A stretch of 64,000 nucleotides of DNA from Nocardia asteroides (GTDB taxonomy: Bacteria > Actinomycetota > Actinomycetes > Mycobacteriales > Mycobacteriaceae). This document shows positions 48,700-58,347 of this stretch, one piece after another. The first letter of the stretch is position 1. Each line of letters begins with the position of its first letter. The stretch covers positions 5,818,001 through 5,882,000 of the forward strand of contig NZ_LR134352.1 in the NCBI RefSeq assembly GCF_900637185.1. Direction: 5' to 3'. The position numbers and the translations under genes were made by a program. The notes beneath the pieces are model-generated. The model ran no database searches. It was given only the letters and a program-made list of their open reading frames with translations, and was not told where the DNA came from.

Positions 48700-49616
48700 A
48701 TGAACAACGCCATCGAAATCCGGGAACTCACCAAGGCATACGGCGCCCGGAGAGGGCTCACCGGCCTGAACCTCGACGTCCGAACCGGTGAGGTGTTCGG
48801 TTACCTCGGCCCCAACGGAGCGGGCAAGTCCACCACGATCCGGCTGCTCCTCGACCTGATCCGGCCCACCACCGGAACGGCGACGGTCCTCGGGCTCGAC
48901 CCCCGAACCGACGGGGTCGCCATGCGGCGGCGCATCGGTTATCTGGCCGGCGATTTCGTCGTCGACGGGCGGCAGAAGTCCGTGAATGCCTACGCTTCCT
49001 GGCCGACCTGCGCGGCGGCGTCCCGCAACCGCGCATCGATGAGCTTTCCGACCGCCTCGGACTCGACCCCACCGCCACGATCAAAAGCCTCTCCAAAGGC
49101 AACCGCCAGAAGGTCGGCCTGGTCCAGGCCTTCATGCACACCCCCGAACTGCTGATCCTGGACGAACCGACCTCGGGCCTGGACCCCCTCGTCCAGCAGA
49201 CCTTCCTCGACCTGGTCGCCGAAGCCGCCGACAACGGCCAGACGGTGTTCATGTCCAGCCACATCATGGACGAGGTCGAAGCGGTCGCCGACCGCGTGGG
49301 CATTCTGCGCGACGGGGCGCTGGTCGCCCTCGACACCGTCGCCGACCTGCGCGCCGCCGCGATCCGCCACATCGAGATCGCGTTTGCTCATCCCGTCACC
49401 ATCGAGGAGTTCCGCTCGGTACCCGGCCTGGTCGACCCGCAGCTGGACGCCACCGGATCGATTCTGCGAGCCGGACTGACGGGATCACCCGATGCCGTGG
49501 TGAAAGCCGCTGCCCGCCACACCGTCTCGTCGTTGACCACCAGCGAACCGCACCTCGACGAGATCTTCCACAGCCACTACGCCGCCGCCGAAGCCGCACC
49601 CCAGCCCGCGGCCTGA
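48700..49616 (+). pseudogene. ABC-2 exporter ATPase (DrrA/CcmA type), frameshifted
   Basis: The first frame (48700 to about 48988) encodes the N-terminus with Walker [10 protein letters not shown] and ends in GRQKSVNA. The correct continuation, [19 protein letters not shown], with signature LSKGNRQKV, Walker [13 protein letters not shown] and the H-loop SSHIMDEVE, is in the frame shifted by -1 from CTA 48990 to the TGA at 49614. One base appears to be missing in GTGAATGCCTACG. Restored, it is an ATPase of about 305 residues for drug- or lipid-type ABC-2 export. As sequenced, no functional ATPase can be made. Confidence 0.85.
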
Positions 49617-49626
49617 GAGGAAACAC

Positions 49627-50463
49627 ATGTCTGTCACCGTCGCGATCGGGCCCATGATCGAGCCCGCCGTCGCCACCGCCCGCACCGTCGTCTTCACCAA
49701 AACCCTGCGCGACTCCCGCCGCAGCCTGCTCGGCTGGGCCACGGGCATCACCGTCGCCGCAGCGGCCTACGCCAGCTTCTATCCGCAGATGGCGGCCAAC
49801 GGCGCCGCCCAAGCCGAAAGCCTGCCCGAAGGGCTGCGCGAGGCGCTGAACATGAACGACATCAGCTCCGCCGCCGGGTACCTCGGGTCCACGGTGTTCG
49901 GGCTGATCGTGCCCCTGCTCGCGATGTTCTTCGGTGCCGCCGTCGGCGCCAGAGTCTCGGCCGCCGACGAGGAATCCGGCACTCTGGATCTGATGCTCGC
50001 CCACCCGATCACGCGCACCGCGCTCATCACGCAGCGCTTCGCCGCCCTGGTCACCGCCGCGACCGGAATCGGAGTTCTGGTGTGGCTGGCAATGCTCGCC
50101 ATACGCGGCCCTGCCGAACTCACCTCGGTCGGTGTCGGCCAGTTCGCCGCGCAATGCACACACCTTGTTCTGCTCATCGTCTGCTTCGGCGCGCTCGCCA
50201 CCGCGATCGGCGCTGTCACCGGCCACCGGGGCACCGTGTTCGCGATCACCGCGGTAGTCGGTGTCACAGCGTGGGCCGCACACTCTTTCGCCGACATGAT
50301 CGGCCTCGGCTGGGCTGCCTATTTGTCCCCGTTCCACTACTACATCGACAGCGAACCGCTTCGAAACGGCATCGACATCAGCGACATCACTGTGCTGATG
50401 ACCGCGTCCCTCATTCTGGTCGCCATCGGGCTCTACCGGTTCAACCAACGAGACCTCGGCTGA
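49627..50463 (+). CDS. ABC-2 type membrane permease
   Basis: A 278-residue permease with six hydrophobic helices; the large first loop and the DEESGTLDLMLAHPITR coupling segment are typical of ABC-2 exporters. It starts at ATG 49627 with GAGAGGAAAC upstream, ten bases after the ATPase stop. The partner ATPase is frameshifted in this sequence. The divergent GbsR/MarR-like gene probably controls both. The substrate is unknown. Confidence 0.88.
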   Translation: MSVTVAIGPMIEPAVATARTVVFTKTLRDSRRSLLGWATGITVAAAAYASFYPQMAANGAAQAESLPEGLREALNMNDISSAAGYLGSTVFGLIVPLLAMFFGAAVGARVSAADEESGTLDLMLAHPITRTALITQRFAALVTAATGIGVLVWLAMLAIRGPAELTSVGVGQFAAQCTHLVLLIVCFGALATAIGAVTGHRGTVFAITAVVGVTAWAAHSFADMIGLGWAAYLSPFHYYIDSEPLRNGIDISDITVLMTASLILVAIGLYRFNQRDLG

Positions 50464-50472
50464 TCCAGAGCC

Positions 50473-50519
50473 ACGCACCGAGGGCCCGCCGCCTTTACCG
50501 CTACGGGCCTCCGGTGCGT
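50473..50519 (+). terminator. Hairpin terminator after the ABC-2 exporter
   Basis: ACGCACCG (50473-50480) pairs with CGGTGCGT (50512-50519), and an inner GGGCC/GGCC helix extends the stem. Confidence 0.6.
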
Positions 50520-50857
50520 CGGTAGCCGCGCCCGTGCCGAGGCAATCGGGGGCCCCACCGTCATGGATACGATCCCGTGGCCGCACTCGGCTCTTGACAG
50601 ATTTTGCCAGCGAGCGGCCGCATTCTTGACGGAATCCATACGGCGCGTGCCGACAACTCCGCGACCGACACCGCTAGGCTGGCCCACCGTGATTTCTCCA
50701 CCAGCGTCGAGAACCCCGCAGTCGCGCACTCGGGCGCGAGTCGATGGTTCGCTGTCAGCTGGACCCAGAACGGGCGACTCCCTAGCCTGCTCGGCGCCGT
50801 GCGCTCACAACAGGCGCCGGGCACCGACAACGCGCGGTCGACAACGCTGGGCAATTC
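50520..50857. other. Intergenic stretch without a recognisable gene
   Basis: Open frames on both strands have no domain character. TTGACA (near 50595) and TTGACG occur, but neither has a matching -10 box at 17 bases. The minus-strand frame through 50600-50800 has some protein-like composition but no start signal. Confidence 0.4.
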
Positions 50858-51505
50858 TCAGCCCTCAGCGTGTCCCTGCCCCCACGAGAGGCTGAGCACC
50901 ATCAATCGATCTGAAGAGCGCACCTCCTCTTGGACTTCCGCATCGCGCCAGAACATCCGGCCGTCGCGTCGAGCAGCGAGAACCAGCGGAGGGCAGCTCG
51001 ACAGCGTGCGTCCGGATTCATCGGCACGTGGACATCGGTCCGCGATAACGACCTCGGGCCGACTCCACAAGAACCTCGCTACCCGCCCCGGCAACCATGG
51101 CTGGACGCGGGCGCGGCCGAGCAAGCGCCCACACAGCCGACTCGCGATCACCACTTGGTCGGCGCCCAAGTACTGGGCGAGCTGCTCCCAAGCCGGGTCA
51201 TCGACAGCGGTACACACCGTCGTGACGTGGTTCAAGCCCCGCACGATCGAGGTGACGCGGACCGCGACCTCGTCGTCGCCCACTGCCACCACCACACTGT
51301 CCGCGGTTTCGACGCCGACTCGCTCGAGCAGATCAATATCGAGTCCGTCGCCGATCACCGCGGACAAGCCCTCGACTCCAGCCAATCGGACGCGTTCGGC
51401 TGATCTGTCGATCACGGTGAGTCGGAGGGTTTCGTCGGTTGCGAGCAGCTCGGCCGCGCTGCGGCCCATTGCTCCATATCCGATGACGACAACGTGTGTG
51501 CTCAA
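50858..51505 (-). CDS. trkA: TrkA-type NAD-binding potassium uptake regulator
   Basis: A 215-residue RCK protein. The Rossmann start VVVIGYGAMGRSAAELL gives GxGxxG, VIDRSAERV gives the acidic residue that binds the ribose, and a short C-terminal RCK_C-like region follows. The TTG start at 51505 is chosen because AGGAG lies seven bases upstream. It is divergent from trkH, with another TrkA protein downstream of trkH, so the locus encodes two gating subunits. The RCK_N core is clear; the C-terminal half is less typical than in the 53042 paralogue. Confidence 0.85.
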   Translation of the reverse strand: MSTHVVVIGYGAMGRSAAELLATDETLRLTVIDRSAERVRLAGVEGLSAVIGDGLDIDLLERVGVETADSVVVAVGDDEVAVRVTSIVRGLNHVTTVCTAVDDPAWEQLAQYLGADQVVIASRLCGRLLGRARVQPWLPGRVARFLWSRPEVVIADRCPRADESGRTLSSCPPLVLAARRDGRMFWRDAEVQEEVRSSDRLMVLSLSWGQGHAEG

Positions 51506-51655
51506 TGGCCGGCTCCTGATCGTGGTCGTGACACAAGCGATCACTCGCCGACCAGGCTTCCCGGCACTCCGGTCTTCAACGCTAACAGCATCAGCCGGTG
51601 ATCGCGAGCACAGCGAGATCAGTGGGCGCGCCTTGCCGACAGTCAGGCCAATGCG

Positions 51656-53052
51656 ATGGTGAAGCGCTCTCGCACCGAAGCCAGGGAGATAGTCCGACGG
51701 CTCCTGCCGAGTCCGCACCATCCGGCTCGGTTGGTCGTGTTCGGCTTCGGTGCCGCGACGCTGGTCGGGACGTTGCTGTTGATGCTGCCCGTGGCCGCCG
51801 AATCCAGAACCGTGACCGCGCCCATCACCGCGTTGTTCACCGCGGTCTCGGCTGTCTGCGTCACCGGGCTAGTCGTGGTCGACACCGAAAGCCACTGGTC
51901 GTTGTTCGGGGAGCTGGTCATTCTCGGCCTGATCCAGATCGGCGGCCTCGGCATCATGACCCTGGCCTCGCTGCTCGGTTTGTTGGTCGCCCGGCGGATG
52001 GGCCTGCGGATGCAGTTAATCGCCGCGTCCGAGACCAAGACCCTACGGTTGGGCGAGAGCCGGCGCGTCGTCATCGGCGTCATCCGGATGAGCCTGGCGG
52101 TCGAGGCCGTTGTCGCGGTGGTGCTGAGTTTCCGGTTCATCTTCGGCTACGACCAGAACGGCTGGCGTGGCGTCTACCTCGGCGTATTTCATGCCATCTC
52201 GGCGTACAACAATGCCGGATTCGGGCTGTATCAGGACAGCCTGATGGGGTTCGCGACCGATCCGTGGATCATCGTCCCGATCACCGTCGCGCTGGTCATC
52301 GGCGGGCTCGGTTTCCCGGTCGTGTTCGAGGTCACCCGCTCGCTACGGCGTCGCGCCCGCGGCCGTGGTCGCGATCTTCGATGGTCCCTGCACACGCGGA
52401 TCACCCTGATCACTTACTTTGCGCTCGCCCTCGTCGCTGTCGTCGCCGTGATCGCGTTCGAGTGACCAACCCGGGGACGCTGGGCCCGCTCGGCGTCCTG
52501 CAGAAACTGCTCGTCGGCGGTTTCCACGGGTTCAGCCCCCGCACCGCCGGGTTCAATTCCGTCGATGTCGGCGCTATGCATTCCTCCACCCTGCTGGTCA
52601 ACGACGTGTTGATGTTCATCGGTGGCGGCAGCGCCGGCACGGCGGGTGGCATCAAGGTCACCACCTTCGCGCTGCTGGCGTTCGTGATCGTCGCCGAGGT
52701 CCGTGGCGAGCCGACTGTCCACATCATGGATCGCCGCCTCGCCGCGCCGGTGCAGCGGCAAGCGATCACCGTCGCCCTGCTCGGGGTGGGCGCCGTCGTC
52801 ATCGGCACCCTCACCCTGCTGACGATCACCGGTATGGACCTCGACGTGGTCTTGTTCGAAGTGGTCTCCGCATTCGGCACCGTCGGGCTCTCGACCGGTA
52901 TCACCGCCGATATCCCCGGCTCCGGTCAGCTGGTGCTCATCGCCTTGATGTTTCTCGGCCGACTCGGCCCCATCACCCTGGCCACCGCGCTCGCGCTCCG
53001 TGATCGCGGCCGCCGATACGAACTACCGGAGGAGCGCCCCATTGTTGGGTAG
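51656..53052 (+). pseudogene. trkH: TrkH/KtrB potassium channel subunit, interrupted by a frameshift
   Basis: A potassium translocation subunit with four P-loop repeats. The first frame (51656-52465) carries the filters AVCVTGLVVVDT and SAYNNAGFGLY and ends AFE-stop. The continuation TNPGTLGPLGVLQKLL, with filter TAGFNSVD, the GGGSAGTAGGIKVTT stretch and VSAFGTVGLSTGI, lies in the -1 frame up to the TAG at 53050. One G missing from GAGTGG at 52463 restores FEWTNPGTLGPL, the family sequence. Restored length is about 465 residues. As sequenced, only the N-terminal half is made. Confidence 0.9.
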
Positions 53053-53716
53053 AACACCACGCAAACACGGCACCCGCGTCGTCGTCATCGGCCTGGGCCG
53101 GTTCGGCAGTGCCTTGGCGCGTGAACTCGTGACGCACGGATCAGAAGTCCTGGCCATCGATTCCAATCCCCATCTGGTGCAGCAGTATTCCGATGAGCTG
53201 ACCCATGTGGCGGTCGCGGACACGACCGACATGGACGCGCTCGAACAACTCGGCGTGCCCGACTTCCCGCACGCGGTGGTCAGTATCGGTTCCAATATGG
53301 AGGCCAGCGTCCTGACCACCTCGCTGCTGTCGGACTGCCGGATCCCCAAGATCTGGGCCAAAGCGACCAGCCGCCAGCACGGCCAGATTCTCGAACGTGT
53401 CGGCGCCCACCATGTCGTGCTCCCCGAACACGACATGGGCGAACGCGTCGCGCACCTGGTCACCGGGCGGATGATCGACTACATCGAGTTCGACACCGAC
53501 TACGCGATGGCCAAGACCACCGCACCCCGCTCCGCTGTCGGTAAACCCCTCACCGACAGTGGGCTTCGCCAGCATTTCGACATCACCGTCGTCGCCATCA
53601 AACATCGCGGCAGCGAATTCACCTACGCCACTGCCGATTCCGTCGTCACGGAGGGCGATCAGCTCATCGTGTCGGGCCGCATCGAAGAGGTGGAGCGCTT
53701 CGCCGACATGACCTGA
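53042..53716 (+). CDS. trkA: TrkA/KtrA-type potassium channel gating protein
   Basis: A 224-residue RCK protein with VVVIGLGRFGSALARELV (GxGxxG), the nucleotide-binding acidic AIDSNPHLVQ and a complete C-terminal RCK_C domain (KPLTDSGLRQHFDITVVAI ... EGDQLIVSG). The TTG at 53042 has GGAGGAG seven bases upstream and overlaps the end of trkH by 11 bases, so the pair is coupled. It should bind NAD/ATP or c-di-AMP and gate TrkH. Confidence 0.93.
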   Translation: MLGRTPRKHGTRVVVIGLGRFGSALARELVTHGSEVLAIDSNPHLVQQYSDELTHVAVADTTDMDALEQLGVPDFPHAVVSIGSNMEASVLTTSLLSDCRIPKIWAKATSRQHGQILERVGAHHVVLPEHDMGERVAHLVTGRMIDYIEFDTDYAMAKTTAPRSAVGKPLTDSGLRQHFDITVVAIKHRGSEFTYATADSVVTEGDQLIVSGRIEEVERFADMT

Positions 53717-53727
53717 CCCTGCCTCCG

Positions 53728-54633
53728 TCATCCCGCAGCGGTCGCGTGCCCGATGATGCTGCGGCGGGCGGCATTCCAGGCTGTCGTGGTGGCATCGGCG
53801 AACTCGGCGTGCCCGACGGCAGGCAGAATCTGCAGGTCCGCCTCGATGTCGGTGCGCCGTAGCGCGTCGACGTAACGGCGACTCTGGACCGGTGCGACCA
53901 CGCGATCGAGATCACCGTGCAAGGCGGTGACGCGCAGGCCCGGGGCGGGAAGTTGGTGAATCGGGGAAGCCACATGGTATCGGCCGGGCACCTCGGCGGG
54001 GGTGCCGCCGAGCAACTTCGGCACGAATGCATCACGGCCCTCGGTGACAGCCAGTTCCAGGTCGAGCACAGCCGCCATCAGAGTCAGGCTGCGGATCCTC
54101 AGGCGAGGATCGTTGTTCGCCTGGCGCCCGGCCACCCAGGCGGCCAGCTGACCACCTGCCGAATGACCGGCGATGTGCACGCGCTGCAAGTCGAGCAGGT
54201 GACCCACACTCGGCGCGACCGTCTCGGCCAGCGCCTCGACCGCCGCGGCGACGTCGGTGAGCGTCGTCGGCCAGCCCCCCTCGCCGCCGACCCGGCGGTA
54301 TTCGATGTTCCACACCGCGACGCCGTCGGCCGCCAAGGCGCGCGCATGCGCGTCGAACTGGCCGAGGCCTCGGTTCTGCGCCCATCCGCCGCCGTGGATC
54401 AACACCACCACCGGCAGGCGGGTGTGCGAGGTGGGCGGCAGGTACAGGTCGCCGAAAGTGTCGGCAGCGGCCGCGTAGGCAATCCGCACCGGAGTTCGCG
54501 GCACCGCCCCAGTCTCAGCAGCGACCACCGTCTCGGCGGGAGCCGACAACTCAGCGGCGCGAACACCCAACCCGATCGTGCAGACGGCCAGCACCGCGGC
54601 CACGATCATCCGGCGGTTCCCGGTACGTGCCAC
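53728..54633 (-). CDS. Exported alpha/beta-hydrolase (esterase/lipase type)
   Basis: A 301-residue protein with an N-terminal signal helix (MIVAAVLAVCTIGLGV) and an Ala-rich cleavage region, then an alpha/beta-hydrolase of the HSL/carboxylesterase type. Oxyanion motif HGGGW, nucleophile GHSAGG, acid in HGDLDRVV and base VGHAEF are visible. The GTG at 54633 follows AAGGAG by eight bases. It probably acts outside the membrane on esters or lipids. It is convergent with the K+ regulator, with 11 bases between stops. Confidence 0.85.
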   Translation of the reverse strand: MARTGNRRMIVAAVLAVCTIGLGVRAAELSAPAETVVAAETGAVPRTPVRIAYAAAADTFGDLYLPPTSHTRLPVVVLIHGGGWAQNRGLGQFDAHARALAADGVAVWNIEYRRVGGEGGWPTTLTDVAAAVEALAETVAPSVGHLLDLQRVHIAGHSAGGQLAAWVAGRQANNDPRLRIRSLTLMAAVLDLELAVTEGRDAFVPKLLGGTPAEVPGRYHVASPIHQLPAPGLRVTALHGDLDRVVAPVQSRRYVDALRRTDIEADLQILPAVGHAEFADATTTAWNAARRSIIGHATAAG

Positions 54634-54733
54634 CTGGTGGTCTCCTTCCATACCCGGCCCGAGCCGCACCGTACCGTCTCCCCAGTGACTCACGGCGACC
54701 GAGCCGCCGCCGGACACTCGTGTCGGCCGGGTC

Positions 54734-56815
54734 TCACCACCAGCCCAGGATCGGCTGCAGCTCCCGGCCCAGCGCTCCCGACAACGACCGCGAGTAGCTG
54801 GCAGTGAGGTGGTGTTCGTCGTGGTAGATCAAGATGTTGCCCTCGGCCACCGAGCAGAGGGTCGGTTCGCAGACCGCGTCGCTCAGGTCGATGGGGAACA
54901 CGCTGGGGAAGGCGGAGCTCGGAGCGAGGGCGGGGTTGACCGGGGCGAGGGCCTCCTCGCGGCGCATGCCGCAGGTGACGCGGTCGCCGCCTGCCGCCAG
55001 GCAGTCGGTGGCTTTGTAGCGCACGGCGCCGCGGCGGAGCCAGGGCGTATCGCGGACCGCGACCACGTTGAGTCCACGATCGGACAGTGCCGACCACACG
55101 GCGAGGTAGTCGTCGGGGGTTTCGTCGCCGCCCTCGTCGCGGGGTCGGGTGCCGGTGGTGAACACCCAGTCGGGCCGGTCGACGCCGAGGCGGTCGATCA
55201 CCTCGGCGGACCAGTCCCGGCAGTCCGGATTCGGCTCACCCCTGTACAGGGCGTCGGCGTCCATCGTGAGCGGGCAGCCCATCTTCAGATACACCTGAAC
55301 ACGGAACGCGTGCTCCTCGGCGAGGACCTGCAGAGCCGGGAGCCAGTGCTCGGCATGGGAACTACCGACCAGCGCGAGGGTGCGTTCGGCCTCGAGATCG
55401 CCGTAGGCGCAGGTGATGACCTCGCGGGTGTCCCAGTCCGCGATACAACCGTCTCCAGTGGGTGGCGGAGCATCGGCGGACGCATCGAACACCGACGGTC
55501 TGAGCGGCTCCGGCGGTGTCGGCGCCCCTGAAGCCAAGGCCTCGGCGCCCGGGTACTTCTCCGAGTCCAGGACACCGGCGACCGACGCCGAACTCATGCG
55601 CATCGCGCTCTGCCAGCCGACCGCGATCACCATCGTGGCCGCGAGCAGCAGCCCCACCACCGCCCAGACCGTGCGGGTTCCCTTGTCGCCGCGATCTTTT
55701 CGATCGGCGTCCGCGCCGCGTCGCAGCGGTAGTTCGACCCAGCGGCGGGTCAGCCAGGCGAGCAGGAGCGAGATCCCGATCACCGCACTGCCCTCGGCGA
55801 GATCCGCGTGCGGGCTGCCGCTTTCGGCGAGGAAGAAGATCAAGATCGGCCAGTGCCACAGGTACAGGGGATATGCGTGGTCGCCGAGCCACCGCATGAC
55901 CGGATGCGCCAGGATCCGGTTCGGCCACGGCCGGTCACCGGGCGGCAGATGGGCGGCCGACAGGATCACCGCCGCGGCGGCGGCGACCGGCAGCAACGCG
56001 GCCGGACCGGGAAAGCGATTGGCGCCGTCGACGATCAGCCAGCCGCACAGCACCACCCCCGCGAGACCGGCCCCGGCCAGCACGCCGCGGATCCGGCGCG
56101 CCGGCACGACATACGGCGCGACGACCGCGAGTCCGGCCCCGGCCAGCAGCTCCCAGCCCCGGGCGAACGTGTCGTAGTAGTTCCAGCCCTGGTGCGTCGC
56201 GGTGCCGGACGTGGCGTAGCCGAACGAGGCGAGTCCGGCCGCGACCACCACCGCGCCGAGCACGAGGCGGATACGGTCCGGCTTCACGCACCACCGGGCG
56301 ATCACCGCGACAGCGAGCAGGGCGGCGACGTAGAACTGGCCCTGCACCGACATCGACCACAGGTGCTGCAGCGGGCTGACCGATGGATCGGCGGCGAGAT
56401 AGTCCGACCACGTCCACGCCAGCTGCCAGTTCTGGAAATACAGCGTCGACGCCAACACCTGGGCGGTCGTGGCCGACCACTGCGTGTACGGCTGCCACGC
56501 GATCGTGGCCGCCACGACCGCGGCGAGCACCACCGCCATCGCCGGTACCAGCCGTCGGGCGGTTCGCCGCACCACCGCCCATGCCCACGGCGAGTCCACG
56601 CGTTCGGCCCGCCGCAGCACCAAGCCCGTGAAGAAGAAGCCCGACAGCACCAGAAACACATCCACGCCGCCGGAGACCCTGCCGAACCACACATGGAAGA
56701 CGACCACCAGCGCGATCGCCAGACCACGCAAGCCATCCAGGTCATCGCGGTACACCGACGCGGTCGAGCGGCTCTCGGCGCTGGTGCGCACCGCCCCGAC
56801 CTTGACACCGGTCAT
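54734..56815 (-). CDS. OafA/YrhL-type membrane acyltransferase with C-terminal SGNH domain
   Basis: A 693-residue protein. The N-terminal acyltransferase_3 domain (about 22-370) has RDDLDGLRGLAIALVVVFH with the conserved His and about ten helices. After one more helix, a periplasmic SGNH hydrolase-like domain (about 455-690) contains the nucleophile GSSHAEHW and a DEHHLTASYSR block with the late His. These two-domain enzymes move acyl groups across the membrane onto peptidoglycan, polysaccharide or glycolipids. Its acceptor here is unknown. It is divergent from another acyltransferase-like membrane gene. Confidence 0.92.
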   Translation of the reverse strand: MTGVKVGAVRTSAESRSTASVYRDDLDGLRGLAIALVVVFHVWFGRVSGGVDVFLVLSGFFFTGLVLRRAERVDSPWAWAVVRRTARRLVPAMAVVLAAVVAATIAWQPYTQWSATTAQVLASTLYFQNWQLAWTWSDYLAADPSVSPLQHLWSMSVQGQFYVAALLAVAVIARWCVKPDRIRLVLGAVVVAAGLASFGYATSGTATHQGWNYYDTFARGWELLAGAGLAVVAPYVVPARRIRGVLAGAGLAGVVLCGWLIVDGANRFPGPAALLPVAAAAAVILSAAHLPPGDRPWPNRILAHPVMRWLGDHAYPLYLWHWPILIFFLAESGSPHADLAEGSAVIGISLLLAWLTRRWVELPLRRGADADRKDRGDKGTRTVWAVVGLLLAATMVIAVGWQSAMRMSSASVAGVLDSEKYPGAEALASGAPTPPEPLRPSVFDASADAPPPTGDGCIADWDTREVITCAYGDLEAERTLALVGSSHAEHWLPALQVLAEEHAFRVQVYLKMGCPLTMDADALYRGEPNPDCRDWSAEVIDRLGVDRPDWVFTTGTRPRDEGGDETPDDYLAVWSALSDRGLNVVAVRDTPWLRRGAVRYKATDCLAAGGDRVTCGMRREEALAPVNPALAPSSAFPSVFPIDLSDAVCEPTLCSVAEGNILIYHDEHHLTASYSRSLSGALGRELQPILGWW

Positions 56816-57054
56816 CGCCGCCGACCCCGCGGTGGCGAGATCGACTCCGCATCGACGGGATCGAAGTCCGGAGTGAGCGAGCCCGAGTTTCGGGAACCGG
56901 GAGATGACCAGGACATGACTAGTCTCCTACCATGCCCCGATCCGCCGGGTCCATTACGACCAGTCGGCCGGTCCGCGCTCCGGGAATGAGTAAGGTTGCA
57001 GCGCAAAGGGTTTGCTGTCTGCCAGCGAACAGATCACGCGGGCGAGGGCAAGGG

Positions 57055-58140
57055 TTGGTATCGGTCGGTAGGCGTAGGTTCGGTCTCGATGTGGCCCGTG
57101 GCGTCGCCGTACTCGGGATGTTCACCGTGCACCTGGGCCCCGATGACGACGGCAGCGGCCTCGATGTCGCGGTCGATGTCGCCCATGGACGTTCCTCGGC
57201 GTTGTTCGCGGTGTTGGTGGGTGTCACGCTCATCGCGGTCGTCGACCGGCATCGAGCCGAGCCGGGAACGCCGGCCGGCGCGGCGTGGATCGCGGTGCTG
57301 GTCCGTGCCGGGATCTTGGTCGCGCTCGGCACCATATTGACCGCGGCGGGCGCCCCGGTGGAGGTGATCCTCGCCTACTACGGCGTTTACTTGCTGATGG
57401 TGCTGCCGATGTGTGGGTTCTCAGCCCGTCGCCTGGCATGGATCGCGGCGGCGTGGGCGTTGATCGGCCCGCAGGTACTGTTCGTCGTCCGGCCCCTCGT
57501 CGAAGGGGTGGCTCCGGATTCTGTCGACCCGTTCGTGACCGGAACCTACCCGGCACTGTCCTGGATCCCGCTGGTCCTCGCCGGGATGGCGATCGGTCGC
57601 ACCGAGTTCGCCGACTGGTTGTCACGAGGGGCGGCGGCCGCGGCCGGTGTGGCATTGGCGGTGATCGGCTACGGGGGTTCGTGGGTCGCGCTCCGTCGAT
57701 TTCCCGGCGTGGACCCGGCCCTGCGCGACTCCTCTCTGTGGTGGGCCAATCCGGATGGCTACTTCGACCATGCGCACTGGTCGTGGCTGCTCGTCGCCGC
57801 ACCGCATACCCAGACCACGCTGTCGGTGATCGGAAACTCCGGCGTCGCGCTGGTACTGATCGTGGCGGTGTCTGCGGTAACCGATCGCTGTCGCGCCTTG
57901 CGCCGTCCGGTGCTTCCGCTGGCGGCCGTGGGTTCCATGTCGTTGACGGTCTATCTCGCGCACATCGTCGGGATCTGGGTCTTGGACGCGAACGGGGCGC
58001 CCGTCCAGTCCTGGTCGGCGGTGGCGGGATTCATCGTGATCGTCGTCGCCGCGGCGACGGCATGGTCTCGCTGGGTCGGTCGCGGCCCGGTCGAGGCGAT
58101 TTTTCACCGCTGTAGCGCGGCGGTGCAACGACTCGGGTGA
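57055..58140 (+). CDS. DUF418/HGSNAT-type multi-spanning membrane protein
   Basis: About 361 residues with about ten membrane helices. The start RRRFGLDVARGVAVLGMFTVH is the family-type beginning (R-x-x-G-L-D-x-A-R-G) of DUF418/DUF1624 acyltransferase-like proteins. The C-terminal MSLTVYLAHIVGIWVLD resembles the DUF418 end. The TTG at 57055 follows GAGGG by six bases; ATG 56986 would add 23 residues without a good ribosome-binding site. Function is probably acyl transfer to a cell-envelope component, not proven. Confidence 0.75.
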   Translation: MVSVGRRRFGLDVARGVAVLGMFTVHLGPDDDGSGLDVAVDVAHGRSSALFAVLVGVTLIAVVDRHRAEPGTPAGAAWIAVLVRAGILVALGTILTAAGAPVEVILAYYGVYLLMVLPMCGFSARRLAWIAAAWALIGPQVLFVVRPLVEGVAPDSVDPFVTGTYPALSWIPLVLAGMAIGRTEFADWLSRGAAAAAGVALAVIGYGGSWVALRRFPGVDPALRDSSLWWANPDGYFDHAHWSWLLVAAPHTQTTLSVIGNSGVALVLIVAVSAVTDRCRALRRPVLPLAAVGSMSLTVYLAHIVGIWVLDANGAPVQSWSAVAGFIVIVVAAATAWSRWVGRGPVEAIFHRCSAAVQRLG

Positions 58141-58347
58141 GCGTGATCCGAACGCCTCGGTTTGCGGTGACGGTGGCCTTTACGGCATCTTTACGGATAG
58201 GTGCGCCGGGAAGTCTGGTCGGCAACCCGGCTCGAGCTCGGTCGAGACGGGTTCGATCGGTGACGGGACCCAGCACTTGCCACTTCTTTCGCATTCTGAT
58301 CACATCAATATTCAGATCCCCGTCGATGCGCGGGTGTTCCTGCAGTG

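Noticed and set aside
54809..56989. Plus-strand frames opposite the acyltransferase gene
   Set aside because: Low-complexity His/Arg/Gly translations with no start signal; the minus-strand acyltransferase is unambiguous.
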